DNA of 64,000 nt from contig NZ_JANQBB010000005.1 of the NCBI RefSeq assembly GCF_024721975.1, forward strand, positions 310,001 through 374,000, read 5' to 3'. Below the pieces are notes generated by a model. That model was not told where the DNA came from and searched no databases. It was given only the letters and a program-made list of their open reading frames with translations. Origin of the DNA: Paenibacillus endoradicis (lineage in GTDB: Bacteria; Bacillota; Bacilli; Paenibacillales; Paenibacillaceae). Position numbers and translations under genes: made by a program. Positions 47,074-56,664 of the stretch are shown here, piece after piece. Within the stretch, counting starts at the first letter, position 1. The number at the start of each line of letters is the position of its first letter.

Positions 47074-47485
47074 CATCGGAAAGTTTGACAGACAATCGCT
47101 GGTAGCCTAGATGCTACGAGAGGAAAGTCCGGGCTCCGCATGGCAGGATGCTGGATAACGTCCAGTCGGCGCAAGCTGAAGGATAGTGCCACAGAAATGG
47201 ACCGCCGATGACTGACTTATGTCAGAACAGGTAAGGGTGGAACCGTGGTGTAAGAGACCACGAGGTGCGTAGGTGACTACGTTCCTGGTAAACCCCATCT
47301 GGAGCAAAACCGAGAGAATGCAGTAGCTTCGTGCTACAGCCTTAGCCTGAGGCGCGTTCGGGTGAGTTGCTTGAGCCATATAGCAATGTATGGCCTAGAT
47401 AGATGATTGTCGCTTGTAGTGGGAGGGTCGTTCCCGTTATTACCACTTATAGTACAGAACCCGGCTTAAGGCAAACTTTCCGCAC
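47074..47485 (+). ncRNA. rnpB: RNase P RNA, type B
   Basis: This is the catalytic RNA that trims tRNA 5' leaders, with the protein RnpA encoded elsewhere. The P1 helix pairs GGAAAGTTTG (47078-47087) with CAAACTTTCC (47472-47481). Conserved core blocks are present: GAGAGGAAAGTCCGGGCTCC near the start and ACAGAACCCGGCTTA near the end, forming P4. The overall plan and roughly 400-nt length are those of the Bacillus type B RNA. The ends are taken from the P1 helix and are accurate to a few bases. Confidence 0.96.
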
Positions 47486-47502
47486 GACTAATGCTAACAA
47501 CA

Positions 47503-47557
47503 AAGAGCCATCCACATACCAATTTCGCTAACGCGAAATGGTATGTGGATGGCTCTT
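47503..47557. terminator. Bidirectional terminator between rnpB and the S8 protease gene
   Basis: AAGAGCCATCCACATACCA-A-TTTCGC pairs with GCGAAATGGTATGTGGATGGCTCTT, a stem of about 25 bp with one bulged A and a four-base loop. A/T runs on both sides suit the converging transcripts of rnpB and the minus-strand protease gene. Confidence 0.9.
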
Positions 47558-47563
47558 ATTGCT

Positions 47564-49411
47564 TTACTGATTAATAAGTTTATCTAATTTATTCTTAACA
47601 GACTGAGGATAAGTTTGTAATGTTCCTTCAAATCCAGCTGCCATCGTTAATGCGCGATAGACGTCGATTTCACCGTAGCCAAAGTAATCATCTTTACCAG
47701 TATCGCCTAGATCAGTTGCACTTTGTCGCATAATTTCCATCACTTGAACATTAGTAAGTGATGGATTAAGTGTACGAATTAGTCCTGCTAACGCAGCGAC
47801 ATGAGGAGATGCCATGGAAGTTCCAGATAAAGAAGCATACTGGCCGCCAATATATGTGCTTGCTATAGAATCACCAGGGGCAACTACATCGATATAATCA
47901 CCATAATTGGAAAATGATGCTCGTTCTCGGTTATTTGTCGTAGCTCCAACCGCGAAAACTTCTGAGTATGCTGCGGGATAACCTGGGCGGCTCGTATTGT
48001 CATTACCGCTTGCTGCGACAAGAACGACATCATGATTATATGCATATTGGATTGCTTCGTGCAAGAAATCAGCTGATGCATAATTACCAAGACTCATATT
48101 AATAACTTTCGCACCATGATCAGTAGCCCATATAATCCCTTGAGCAACACTATACGTAGAACCAGAACCACTACTATTGAGTACTTTAACTGGCAAAATT
48201 TTATTGTACCAAGAAACTCCTGCTACACCTTCATCGTTATCTACTGTTGCACCAATAATTCCTGCTACATGTGTACCGTGACCAAAGTCATCGTTGGAAT
48301 TAGTAGAAGAATCATTCACATTATACCCTTCAAGCAGTCGATTAGTTAGATCAGGATGATCTGATTGAACTCCAGTATCTAGAACAGCGATAATAACATC
48401 TTCACTACCCTTTGAAATGTTCCAACCCGTCACAGCTTGTATATCTGGAATATTCCATTGATATTTCTCGAATAATACATCGTTAGGAATAGTTTCAACA
48501 TTAGTCTCTTCGTTTGTCATATACAAATAGTGAGGTTCGATAAATTTAAGCTCATAGTTTTCTTTGAAATATGCGATTAATTGTTCTGTACTTAATTCAT
48601 TCGATTTAAATATAAAAGTGGTCCCTATTTGCAGAACTTGCTCACAATGAATTTCTTCCTTTAACTTATCAAGCTGTGGTTGATCAATCTCTTTCATGAA
48701 TTGTACAACAACCTCATTTTTGAAGTAATGACTTGCATCGCCATTATCTTCACCATCAATAACAGTTGTATCAACGGTGGAATTAGGTTTTACTGATTCA
48801 ATTTTCATTTGTCCTTCTGCAGGATAAGGAATTAATCGCAAATTGTTTCTTTGATGTTGTTCAACTTGCGGTAAAATGGATTCTTTAACAACGGCAATGA
48901 CTTTTGTATGATCTTTAATTAGACCCAGCACACGATATTTTTCATGGTCTAAGCCATAGAAACTATCAGAGTCGTATAGATCACCGTTGACATAAAGTTG
49001 ATCTGCTTGCTTCATATATGAATTTGCAAGGGATTGTTCGGATGAAGGGATGTCTCCTCTCTGTATTTTTGCTTTATCGTTTTCCCACCGAATATATACA
49101 TAATGAGGATGTTCACTTTGGAAGCGGGTGATGATATTAGTCGCTTCTTTTGCTTGTTTTTCTTTAGCTAGTTGCTCCAAATCAGATTGCATTTCAGTTA
49201 TGACAAGTTGCAAACTATTGTCCATGTTCTTTTGTAATATACTCAATTTTTGTTCCTTCTCAATTGCCGCATGCTCGGAATCATTCTTCACATTTAGTTG
49301 AGGTAACTGTGCTATTTCATTACTCTGTTTCTCTTTATTAGGTAAAAGCTGCATCACTAAAATGACAGCTACAATTACACCAATAATGGTATACCATTTT
49401 TTGGACATCAT
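47564..49411 (-). CDS. S8 family serine peptidase (subtilisin-like), membrane-anchored
   Basis: From ATG 49411 the protein has 615 residues. An N-terminal hydrophobic segment (YTIIGVIVAVILVMQLLP, about 7-24) is followed by a Gln/Lys-rich coiled stretch. A propeptide-like region holds VVQFMKEIDQPQLDKL, then comes the subtilisin domain: AVLDTGVQSDHPDL (Asp), GHGTHVAGIIGA (His), AASGNDN (oxyanion Asn), LSGTSMASPHVAALAG (Ser). All catalytic residues are intact. GTG 49417 abuts the AGGGAG site, and ATG 49408 is also possible. It is probably a surface or secreted protease; substrate unknown. Confidence 0.93.
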   Translation of the reverse strand: MMSKKWYTIIGVIVAVILVMQLLPNKEKQSNEIAQLPQLNVKNDSEHAAIEKEQKLSILQKNMDNSLQLVITEMQSDLEQLAKEKQAKEATNIITRFQSEHPHYVYIRWENDKAKIQRGDIPSSEQSLANSYMKQADQLYVNGDLYDSDSFYGLDHEKYRVLGLIKDHTKVIAVVKESILPQVEQHQRNNLRLIPYPAEGQMKIESVKPNSTVDTTVIDGEDNGDASHYFKNEVVVQFMKEIDQPQLDKLKEEIHCEQVLQIGTTFIFKSNELSTEQLIAYFKENYELKFIEPHYLYMTNEETNVETIPNDVLFEKYQWNIPDIQAVTGWNISKGSEDVIIAVLDTGVQSDHPDLTNRLLEGYNVNDSSTNSNDDFGHGTHVAGIIGATVDNDEGVAGVSWYNKILPVKVLNSSGSGSTYSVAQGIIWATDHGAKVINMSLGNYASADFLHEAIQYAYNHDVVLVAASGNDNTSRPGYPAAYSEVFAVGATTNNRERASFSNYGDYIDVVAPGDSIASTYIGGQYASLSGTSMASPHVAALAGLIRTLNPSLTNVQVMEIMRQSATDLGDTGKDDYFGYGEIDVYRALTMAAGFEGTLQTYPQSVKNKLDKLINQ

Positions 49412-49568
49412 TAACACTCCCTATTGTTCTGTTTTAACGTATCCTTATTTTTAGTAAAAGACAGTATTTTATACAGAACAGCGAGTTAAATAGTACCGTT
49501 TTGTAACAATTTGTGATAGGATATAAATGTTATAGTTTTGTTTGGAATATGAAAGGGGATCTACCAAC

Positions 49569-50069
49569 ATGCCTTCGACTAATGTTAAGGGGCTGAGTGA
49601 ATCAGCTCGTGAGAAACTAAAGGAAGCGATTGCTCAACTTGAACCTTTCCTTAACAATTTCTCACTCGATCATCTAATAAGTGAAGAGAAAACAGAAGAA
49701 GAACAATTATTTTACAGAGGTTTTCTAGCTGATCTTCGCCATTTGCTTGTATATTCTGAAGTTTCGTTTGAGAAGCTAGGAGTTCTACTTAGAAGACCGA
49801 ATTTTGATACTGATTTTGCTGAACGCGCATTGTATGAAGTTTATCATAATTGTGTAAATGCCTTTTTCTATCCTAAGAATGAATGTTATTCCGAGGATGG
49901 TCGTTATGCTTATACTGGACAAGATGCTATTCGCTTCCGTTACAAACCGAAGCGTGAAGCTAGAAATGTTATTATGAATATTACAAAATATTATGAAGAC
50001 CTTCGCGACGAGTTGGCGTATTACGAAAGTGATTACATGACTCAACGTCGTATGATGGGGAAAAAATAG
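49569..50069 (+). CDS. DUF3907 family protein (YpuI-like)
   Basis: From ATG 49569, behind GAAAGGGG, the protein has 166 residues; an in-frame start at 49542 would precede that site. It is soluble, helical and acidic with a basic C-terminus. FYRGFLADLRHLLVYSE, FFYPKNECYSEDGRYAYTGQDAIRF and YYEDLRDELAYYESDY resemble YpuI of B. subtilis (DUF3907). The function is unknown. A plausible promoter could not be fixed in the spacer shared with the divergent protease gene. Confidence 0.88.
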   Translation: MPSTNVKGLSESAREKLKEAIAQLEPFLNNFSLDHLISEEKTEEEQLFYRGFLADLRHLLVYSEVSFEKLGVLLRRPNFDTDFAERALYEVYHNCVNAFFYPKNECYSEDGRYAYTGQDAIRFRYKPKREARNVIMNITKYYEDLRDELAYYESDYMTQRRMMGKK

Positions 50070-50123
50070 GATCGAATAAATCATCTCGTTATCAGGGCAA
50101 ACTGATAGTGGAGGTGATTTTTT

Positions 50124-50336
50124 ATGCCAAAAGGCGTAGCTTGTAGTGTAGCAAACTGTAACTATTGGGAAGAAAATAATCAATGTGGTGCAGCATCTAT
50201 TCAGATTGAAATTGACGCTCATGCTAATCGGAATTTTATGAATGAGTTTGCGAGTGAATTTGTATCTGATGAACACCAGGATACTGCAAATCAATCAGCA
50301 GAGACTTGTTGCCTTACATTCAGTCCGAAGGGGTGA
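50124..50336 (+). CDS. DUF1540 domain-containing small Cys-rich protein
   Basis: The 70-residue protein has the DUF1540 pattern: CSVANCNYWEENNQCGAASI, then a histidine-containing linker and a final ETCCLTF. The spaced cysteines probably bind metal. DUF1540 proteins are common in spore formers, but their role is unknown. GGAGGTGATTTTTT precedes ATG. The next gene starts seven bases after its stop, so the two are likely co-transcribed. Confidence 0.92.
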   Translation: MPKGVACSVANCNYWEENNQCGAASIQIEIDAHANRNFMNEFASEFVSDEHQDTANQSAETCCLTFSPKG

Positions 50337-50342
50337 TTGTGA

Positions 50343-50786
50343 ATGGCAAGAAACCGTAAATATGGTGGTATGAGTCGTAATTATCGAAATCTGCCGATAA
50401 CTCATCGCAGTAATATTCCTAATGACGATACGTCAGTTCTTCAACACGAACCAATTCCTCCATTAGAACACGGTGGAATTTATGAAGAGATGGGAGCTGA
50501 CTTCACGTATGAAGAGATGATTGCTCATGATCATGCACCTCGAACGATTATGAGTTTTAATGATTCAGATCAACGTGTAGGTGCTATCGGCTGGTACGTC
50601 GGAACATTAGCTTTAGTCATTGCGATAAGTGCATTATTCATCTGGCCATTTTGGACAGGCTTATCAGCATTAGCATTATCTTCAATGTCTTACTCACAAG
50701 GAACTAAAGCAATCGCGTGGCTTTCAGGTACGATCGCTGTGGTTGCAATTGCATCATCGATTTTTGAATATTTCATCTTATTATAG
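50343..50786 (+). CDS. Two-helix membrane protein of unknown function
   Basis: The 147-residue protein has a hydrophilic N-terminus (about 1-80) with Asn/Arg-rich and acidic stretches. Two membrane helices follow: IGWYVGTLALVIAISALFIW (about 82-101) and AIAWLSGTIAVVAIASSIFEYFILL at the C-terminus. The C-terminal Gly/Ala-rich hairpin resembles DUF4190-like proteins only loosely. GAAGGGGTG overlaps the previous stop as ribosome binding site. It ends at a strong terminator. Confidence 0.85.
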   Translation: MARNRKYGGMSRNYRNLPITHRSNIPNDDTSVLQHEPIPPLEHGGIYEEMGADFTYEEMIAHDHAPRTIMSFNDSDQRVGAIGWYVGTLALVIAISALFIWPFWTGLSALALSSMSYSQGTKAIAWLSGTIAVVAIASSIFEYFILL

Positions 50787-50804
50787 TCAATTGATTAATT
50801 CAGC

Positions 50805-50846
50805 AGGCAGAAGTTCACTAAATAAAGTGAACTTCTGCCTATTTTT
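50805..50846 (+). terminator. Terminator after the DUF1540 pair
   Basis: AGGCAGAAGTTCACT (50805-50819) and AGTGAACTTCTGCCT (50826-50840) form a perfect 15-bp stem over a 6-base loop, followed by ATTTTT. Confidence 0.93.
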
Positions 50847-50973
50847 GTGCAATGAACAGGAGATTTTCTATTGTTCGCAGATACATTCTCCTGTAATCTT
50901 TGTTTAGAATACTTTGGTAATTTATGAGCTAATTTGTTAGGTATTTATTATTTATTATTATGGAGGAAAACTA

Positions 50974-51909
50974 ATGTCATTCAATCAACTGAAAGATCAA
51001 CCTTATGAAGCTTATCTTTTTGTATATTTTACTGTCGAGGATGAAGGTGGAGAACAAGTCTATTTTTCATTGAGCGAAGATGGACTACATTGGAAGGACT
51101 TGAATAATGGTAAGCCGGTATTAAGTTCTGCAATAGGGGAATGTGGAGTGCGTGACCCTTTCATTATAAGATCACCTTTGGATCAGAAATTTTACATTAT
51201 TGCGACGGATTTGCGGATTGCGAGTAGAAAAGGCTGGGATGTCGCTCAACATAGCGGTAGCCGCTCAATCGTAGTATGGGAATCTAATGACCTTGTGCAT
51301 TGGTCAAAGGAAAGAAGCGTTACTATAGATATTCCTAATGCAGGGTGTGTATGGGCACCAGAATCGATATATGACGAGGACACAGAGGAGCATCTAATAT
51401 TTTGGGCTTCGATGGTCAAAAGAGACGAAAACTCTCCGAAACAAATCATCTACAGCTTTAGAACGAAAGATTTTAAAAATTTCACAAAGCCAGAAATATA
51501 TATCGAACGAGAAAATCATATTATCGATACAACAATTATTAAGGATGGTAACTTTTATTATCGCTACTCTAAAGATGAAACGAAGAAATGCATTACAGTT
51601 GAAAGAAGTAGTTCTTTGTCACCTTCATCGTACATTGATATGAAATCTCCTGTTCTTGATAACATTCTCGGAGTAGAGGGACCTGCAATATTCAAATTCA
51701 ATGATCGGGACGAGTGGTGTTTGATGATAGATCAATTTGCGACGCAGAAAGGTTATTTACCTTTAGTTACTGATGACCTTACCAGCGGTCATTTCCGTAT
51801 TTTGAGTGAAGCTGAATATTGTTTAGGAGATAGTCTTAAAAGACACGGATCTATCTTGAATATTACTCGAAACGAATATGAATCGTTAGTCCGAACTTAC
51901 AGCGTGTGA
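50974..51909 (+). CDS. Glycoside hydrolase family 43-like protein
   Basis: The 311-residue protein has no signal peptide and a five-bladed propeller-like pattern. Candidate GH43 catalytic residues are visible: Asp61 in GVRDPFII (base), Asp185 in IIDTTIIKDG (pKa modulator) and Glu235 in GVEGPAIF (acid), with WAPES at 127-131. Family members are arabinofuranosidases, xylosidases or galactosidases; substrate cannot be told. Being cytoplasmic, it would act on imported oligosaccharides. GGAGGAAAACTA precedes ATG. A serine hydrolase follows 41 bp downstream. Confidence 0.85.
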   Translation: MSFNQLKDQPYEAYLFVYFTVEDEGGEQVYFSLSEDGLHWKDLNNGKPVLSSAIGECGVRDPFIIRSPLDQKFYIIATDLRIASRKGWDVAQHSGSRSIVVWESNDLVHWSKERSVTIDIPNAGCVWAPESIYDEDTEEHLIFWASMVKRDENSPKQIIYSFRTKDFKNFTKPEIYIERENHIIDTTIIKDGNFYYRYSKDETKKCITVERSSSLSPSSYIDMKSPVLDNILGVEGPAIFKFNDRDEWCLMIDQFATQKGYLPLVTDDLTSGHFRILSEAEYCLGDSLKRHGSILNITRNEYESLVRTYSV

Positions 51910-51950
51910 GGCTTGTAAGAAAGGGCAAAAGTATAAGGGGTGAAATCTAA

Positions 51951-53231
51951 TTGAAATCGATTCGGTTTAAGTTGGAAGACTATATTAATAGCTACATGGA
52001 ATTATGGGATTTTTTCGGAGTAGTTCAAGTCATAAAGAGAGGCGAAGTGCTTTTCGAGAAGGCGTACGGGTCTGCAAGCATCGAATTTGGTATTAAAAAC
52101 GAAATTAATTCATGCTTCTCAATTGCTTCCATCTCAAAACAGTTTACAGCCTTTGCGATTATGCTCTTACATGACAAGGAAATGCTAGACATCGATAAAT
52201 CTGCACAATTATATCTCCCTTCAAATATGAAGATTGATGAGTCGATCACTGTTCATCATTTACTATCGCATACTTCTGGTTTATATAATTTTTATAATTT
52301 TGATAATGATTTTTTTGCTGGATACAATAGAATGAATTATTCGAGAAGTTATTTCTTCCAGCATTATATCAGTAAAAAGCCTGCAAATCGCTCAGGTATG
52401 GAATATGATTACAATAATTCAAATTATAATTTGCTTGCATGGATTATTGAACATGTTTCAGGTCAGAAATATGCAGATTATATTCGAAATAACATCTTTC
52501 TACCACTGAATATGATGCACAGCGATGTTGATGACGGAAGTAAACCAATAAAAAATAGGTCATGTAATTATTCAAAAGATTATGATGCAAACATCAAGAG
52601 TCCATATCATAATGAGAAATTTAGCATAGGTGCAGGAGCCATAGTTTCAAACTGCGATGATTTGTACAAATGGTATGTTTGTTTGCGAGATCGTAACATG
52701 TTGTCGCTAAAAACATATACAAGGTTTTTCAAAGAGAACAACAATAATTACTGCTATGGACTGGAACATCATCATGTTTACGACACAGATAGGTACTCCC
52801 ATGGGGGAGATCATCTTGGGGTCAGCGCATATGTGCAGCATTATTATGATGAAGATATATGTATTAACATTCTTTCAAATAATGAAGCTATCGATCAATA
52901 CAGACTGGGTAATGCAATGTCAAATATTTTGCATCAAGTTGATGTTGATGTTCCGACTAAATATGAAGAATTGTCCATCAACGAAAACAAGCTTAAAGAA
53001 TATTGCGGAACATACTTAAAAGATAAGATCGAAGTAGAGTTTATTAATGGAAAATTATACTTCACGAGATTTGCTGGAAATCTTCATATTGAGATCTATC
53101 CAATAGGTGAAGGAAGATTTGTTCGAAGACATTCTGATCAGATCCATCCTTACATAATTACAGAGAACGACAATGGAAAAATGACGTTTTTTGGTTATCA
53201 AAAAGATGATCCTGAAATATTCATCAAATAA
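51951..53231 (+). CDS. Serine hydrolase, beta-lactamase/penicillin-binding-protein-like (class C fold)
   Basis: The 426-residue protein starts at TTG behind AAGGGGTGAAATCTAA. The catalytic motifs are S60-I-S-K63, a YNNSNYNLL box (Tyr-x-Asn equivalent) around 160, and HGGDHLG near 283 in place of KTG. A C-terminal lipocalin-like domain (about 335-426) follows. No signal peptide is seen, so it is probably a cytoplasmic esterase or peptidase, not a resistance enzyme. It probably forms a transcript with the GH43-like gene. A terminator lies about 90 bp after it. Confidence 0.88.
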   Translation: MKSIRFKLEDYINSYMELWDFFGVVQVIKRGEVLFEKAYGSASIEFGIKNEINSCFSIASISKQFTAFAIMLLHDKEMLDIDKSAQLYLPSNMKIDESITVHHLLSHTSGLYNFYNFDNDFFAGYNRMNYSRSYFFQHYISKKPANRSGMEYDYNNSNYNLLAWIIEHVSGQKYADYIRNNIFLPLNMMHSDVDDGSKPIKNRSCNYSKDYDANIKSPYHNEKFSIGAGAIVSNCDDLYKWYVCLRDRNMLSLKTYTRFFKENNNNYCYGLEHHHVYDTDRYSHGGDHLGVSAYVQHYYDEDICINILSNNEAIDQYRLGNAMSNILHQVDVDVPTKYEELSINENKLKEYCGTYLKDKIEVEFINGKLYFTRFAGNLHIEIYPIGEGRFVRRHSDQIHPYIITENDNGKMTFFGYQKDDPEIFIK

Positions 53232-53322
53232 TTGAAATAACACCTAAATTAAGATTAGAAAAATAATTCAGTTTAGTTAGTGAGTATTTTAGATCTAAAA
53301 TTGAGTAAACGGGAGTTCAATA

Positions 53323-53373
53323 AAACAGCAGCAGTCAGTGACTTTATTTATTAGTCGCTAGCTGCTGTTATTT
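53323..53373 (+). terminator. Stem-loop terminator after the serine hydrolase gene
   Basis: AAACAGCAGC-AG-TCAGTGACT pairs imperfectly with TAGTCGCTAGCTGCTGTT around an AT-rich loop, followed by ATTTCT. The rest of the 275-bp gap before the ABC gene shows nothing else that can be supported. Confidence 0.75.
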
Positions 53374-53506
53374 CTATAATGGTAGGACTAGTTCTATATG
53401 CTCATTGAGCTTCAGTGTGTTCAATTAGCTTATGGATTTGAGAGCAAAGACAGATATATCGTGGTAGAATGAATATTATATAACAGCTGATATTGGAGGA
53501 ATAGTC

Positions 53507-54286
53507 GTGATTGTACAAATAGATAATGTAACTTGGGAACGAGAAGATAAAGTAATATTACAAAATGTGAACTGGTCAATTCAGCAAGGTGAACATTGGT
53601 GTTTACTAGGATTGAACGGATCTGGGAAGACTACACTACTCAATATGATCAATGGCTATCAGTGGCCTACATCTGGTGTTATTAGCGTATTGGGTCATCG
53701 ATTTGGTACCTACGATTTACGTGAGCTTCGCAAAGAAATTGGTTGGGTAAGTACTGCACTTCAACAAAAACTTTATGGCAGTGATGATGCTTTGAATATC
53801 GTATTAAGTGGAAGAGAAGCATCTATAGGAGTATACGACCAACCTTCTGCAGAAGATATAGAGAAAGCGATGGATTTATTGGTAGCATTGCGTTGCGAGT
53901 ATCTCGCACACCGTGCATATCGTACGTTGTCTCAAGGAGAGAAGCAAAGAGTACTAATTGCTAGAGCATTAATGAATGAACCCAAATTATTAATATTAGA
54001 TGAGCCATGTACTGGACTAGATATTATAGCAAGAGAGCAATTGCTTGATATGATTAATAATATTTCTAATCAGCCTAATTGTCCGACATTAATCTATGTA
54101 ACACATCATGTAGAAGAAATATTACCGTGTTTTAGTCATACGTTGTTATTAAAGTCAGGTGAAATATTCGCACAGGGTGAAACCTCTGAAGTATTAACAC
54201 CTCAGACTATGAGTCAATTTTATGAAGTTCCTGTACATTTAGAAAAGGAGAATGATCGGTTTTGGTTAACGATTTCGAAGAGATAA
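53507..54286 (+). CDS. ABC transporter ATP-binding protein (YlmA-like)
   Basis: The 259-residue ATPase subunit has Walker A GLNGSGKTTLL near 37-47, signature LSQGEKQRVLIARAL near 143-157, Walker B LLILDEPCTGLD and a switch His in VTHHVEEI. It starts at GTG after GGAGGAATAGTC. No permease is encoded next to it, like B. subtilis YlmA, so its transport partner is unknown. Its last 25 bases overlap the next gene. Confidence 0.93.
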   Translation: MIVQIDNVTWEREDKVILQNVNWSIQQGEHWCLLGLNGSGKTTLLNMINGYQWPTSGVISVLGHRFGTYDLRELRKEIGWVSTALQQKLYGSDDALNIVLSGREASIGVYDQPSAEDIEKAMDLLVALRCEYLAHRAYRTLSQGEKQRVLIARALMNEPKLLILDEPCTGLDIIAREQLLDMINNISNQPNCPTLIYVTHHVEEILPCFSHTLLLKSGEIFAQGETSEVLTPQTMSQFYEVPVHLEKENDRFWLTISKR

Positions 54287-56664
54287 CGGAAGAACCAATT
54301 GTTCGAAAATCACTAAAAGTTAGATTGTACGAGTGGATGAAAAGAAGATGGCAATTCATGCTTATGAAGGAGTCTGCTTTCGTTTATTCTTTTTCGTTGA
54401 TCTTCCTGCTAGCACTTTGTATAGAATGGGTAGTAGTTATACCGGGAATACCAACAGGACTAGGAATTATTATTGATTACTTAATATTTGGAAGCTTATA
54501 TGTAATTTTATTAATTATCGCTTTCACTTTATTGAAGTCTATATTGGCTTTTTTCTATTTGCATAAATGTGCAAGTATGATCGCTAGTATAGCCATATTG
54601 GTTTCACAAAGTTATATATTAATGCTGAAATCGAATTGGGGATGGAAAGTATCCTTGTTCATGACAACGATAATTATAATCATTACGACTTTGGTCGCAT
54701 TATATGCATCATATTTATTTGCATACCGCAAAAAAACATTCACTTATATTACGTGCAATCTGGTTATCCTATTTCTAGTTATTGCGTTAGGAAATGAGGC
54801 TCGCGAAAATTTTTTCGGTGATGATAAGGATCTAATTACTCAGTTATATGAAGATGTTTTGTTAAGTCCAGACATGTCATCAGATGATAAAGATAGTAGT
54901 GCGGATGTGAATCATGATGGAAGTACACAACAAGTACTTTTATCGCTGGACCGATTTAGTAACGACCCTTCCGAAGTTGGAAGCTTCGAAGTTAGACATT
55001 ACGATTACGAAAGTTATGCGGACGATACTGATTTTATGACTGGAGAAGTAGAAAATATTATCTATACTGCACCGATGGATGGATCAGATGTATTAAAGGA
55101 TTGGAAATGGACGAAAGAATTATATTGGGGTTTTTCAGAAAATCAGATTCCGATTAACGGTCAAGTATGGACTCCTGTTGGAGAAGGCGAATTTCCAATC
55201 GTATTCATAATGCATGGTAATCATGTAGGTGAAGAAGATTCCTCAGATGGTTATGCTTATCTAGGTGAATTACTAGCTTCACAAGGGATGATTGTTTGTT
55301 CAATTGATGCAAACTTTCTGAATTACTCCGTTTGGTCTGGAATCGTTGATGATGACCAATTGTTGCGCTCTTGGTTGATGCTAGCCCATATAACTTCATT
55401 TTACGAGCATCAATACGATCAACTTTCGATTGATTGGGATCAAGTAGCTTTAATAGGTCATTCGCGTGGTGGTCAAGCAGCAGCGATGGCTGTAGATGCG
55501 AAAAAATGGTTAGTAGACAATGAGATGACAAGTATATTAGATGAAGTATCTATTAAAGCTGTCGTTGGCATAGCCCCTACAGATTATCGAGTCGATAGTA
55601 AGCAAGCAAACTTGCACAATGTAAACTATCTAACTTTACATGGGACGATGGATTCAGATCTTACGGAATCATTTGGTGATAGACAATATGAACGAACCAA
55701 ATTCAATGAAGAGGGTCACTTCAAGGCTACAGTTGAATTGTATCATGCCAATCATGGTCAATTTAATACCATATGGGGAAAATATGATGAGCAGTTTCCT
55801 GGAGCGATATTACTTAATACTGCTGACCTAATGTCAGGTATTGACCAACGAAAGGCTGCTCAAATCTTTATTAGTAGTTTCCTACAGGCAAGCTTATTGC
55901 AACAAGATCAGTATAAAGCGATATTTCAAGATTTTCGAACAGTAGGACAATATTTGCCCCCAACAGGATATGTTACTCGTTATAGTAGTTCGAATGAGTC
56001 GTTGTTATTCAATTTTGAACAAGACTATACTGATTCTCCATGGAGTACATCACCTGATCTAGAGGCAGAAGTTATTGAACTTAAAGGTAGAAGTGATGGA
56101 GTGAAGCAGAACAGTGCTTTATGGTTGCAATGGTTTGGGGAGCAACAACATATTACGTTTAACCTGACAAATCAGCAGCAAATTATATTGAATAAGAACA
56201 TCGAGGCGATCACGATTTCGTTTGCCCGAACAGATTATCGTCAAGTCGCTGTTACAAGTGAAGAGAATGACTTAGAAGCGACGACGACTGATCAAAGTAC
56301 AGATCCCATATTAGAAATCGATAAACTGGACGTAACGTTACCTATTGAGTTAGAATTGTATTCCGACATATTTGGAACAATTCAGTTAGATCTAGCTTCT
56401 TACTTCAGTTTATTAGCGCCTGCGGAAGATGATTTCACAAAATCGAGCATACTTGAAGAGCGCATTAAAAAGGGGAAGTATGATGTTAAGGTGGAACCAT
56501 TATTACAAACCTATATCATTCCAATGAATTTATTTGGCGAAAATATAAATTTATCCGACATGCAACAAATCTCGTTATATTTCAACCAACCATCAGGAAG
56601 TTTAATTGTTGATAACATAGGAGTTATTACAGAGGGAGGAACATATGTCCAGTATAACAGATGA
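54262..56664 (+). CDS. Polytopic membrane protein fused to an alpha/beta-hydrolase domain
   Basis: The 800-residue protein starts at TTG 54262 with GGAG 11 bases upstream. Five to six N-terminal membrane helices (about 35-172) lead to an acidic linker. An alpha/beta hydrolase follows with FPIVFIMHGNHVGE (oxyanion region), nucleophile GHSRGGQAA (Ser near 400), candidate acid in LHGTMDSDL (near 460) and candidate His in HANHGQFN (near 497). A beta-rich C-terminal 250 residues resembles a carbohydrate-binding or jelly-roll module. Chlorophyllase/PAF-acetylhydrolase-like esterases are the closest recognisable group. Substrate unknown. It overlaps both neighbours. Confidence 0.85.
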   Translation: MVNDFEEITEEPIVRKSLKVRLYEWMKRRWQFMLMKESAFVYSFSLIFLLALCIEWVVVIPGIPTGLGIIIDYLIFGSLYVILLIIAFTLLKSILAFFYLHKCASMIASIAILVSQSYILMLKSNWGWKVSLFMTTIIIIITTLVALYASYLFAYRKKTFTYITCNLVILFLVIALGNEARENFFGDDKDLITQLYEDVLLSPDMSSDDKDSSADVNHDGSTQQVLLSLDRFSNDPSEVGSFEVRHYDYESYADDTDFMTGEVENIIYTAPMDGSDVLKDWKWTKELYWGFSENQIPINGQVWTPVGEGEFPIVFIMHGNHVGEEDSSDGYAYLGELLASQGMIVCSIDANFLNYSVWSGIVDDDQLLRSWLMLAHITSFYEHQYDQLSIDWDQVALIGHSRGGQAAAMAVDAKKWLVDNEMTSILDEVSIKAVVGIAPTDYRVDSKQANLHNVNYLTLHGTMDSDLTESFGDRQYERTKFNEEGHFKATVELYHANHGQFNTIWGKYDEQFPGAILLNTADLMSGIDQRKAAQIFISSFLQASLLQQDQYKAIFQDFRTVGQYLPPTGYVTRYSSSNESLLFNFEQDYTDSPWSTSPDLEAEVIELKGRSDGVKQNSALWLQWFGEQQHITFNLTNQQQIILNKNIEAITISFARTDYRQVAVTSEENDLEATTTDQSTDPILEIDKLDVTLPIELELYSDIFGTIQLDLASYFSLLAPAEDDFTKSSILEERIKKGKYDVKVEPLLQTYIIPMNLFGENINLSDMQQISLYFNQPSGSLIVDNIGVITEGGTYVQYNR

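Noticed and set aside
47107..47379. 90-codon minus-strand open frame
   Set aside because: It lies entirely within the RNase P RNA gene, whose structure explains the sequence.
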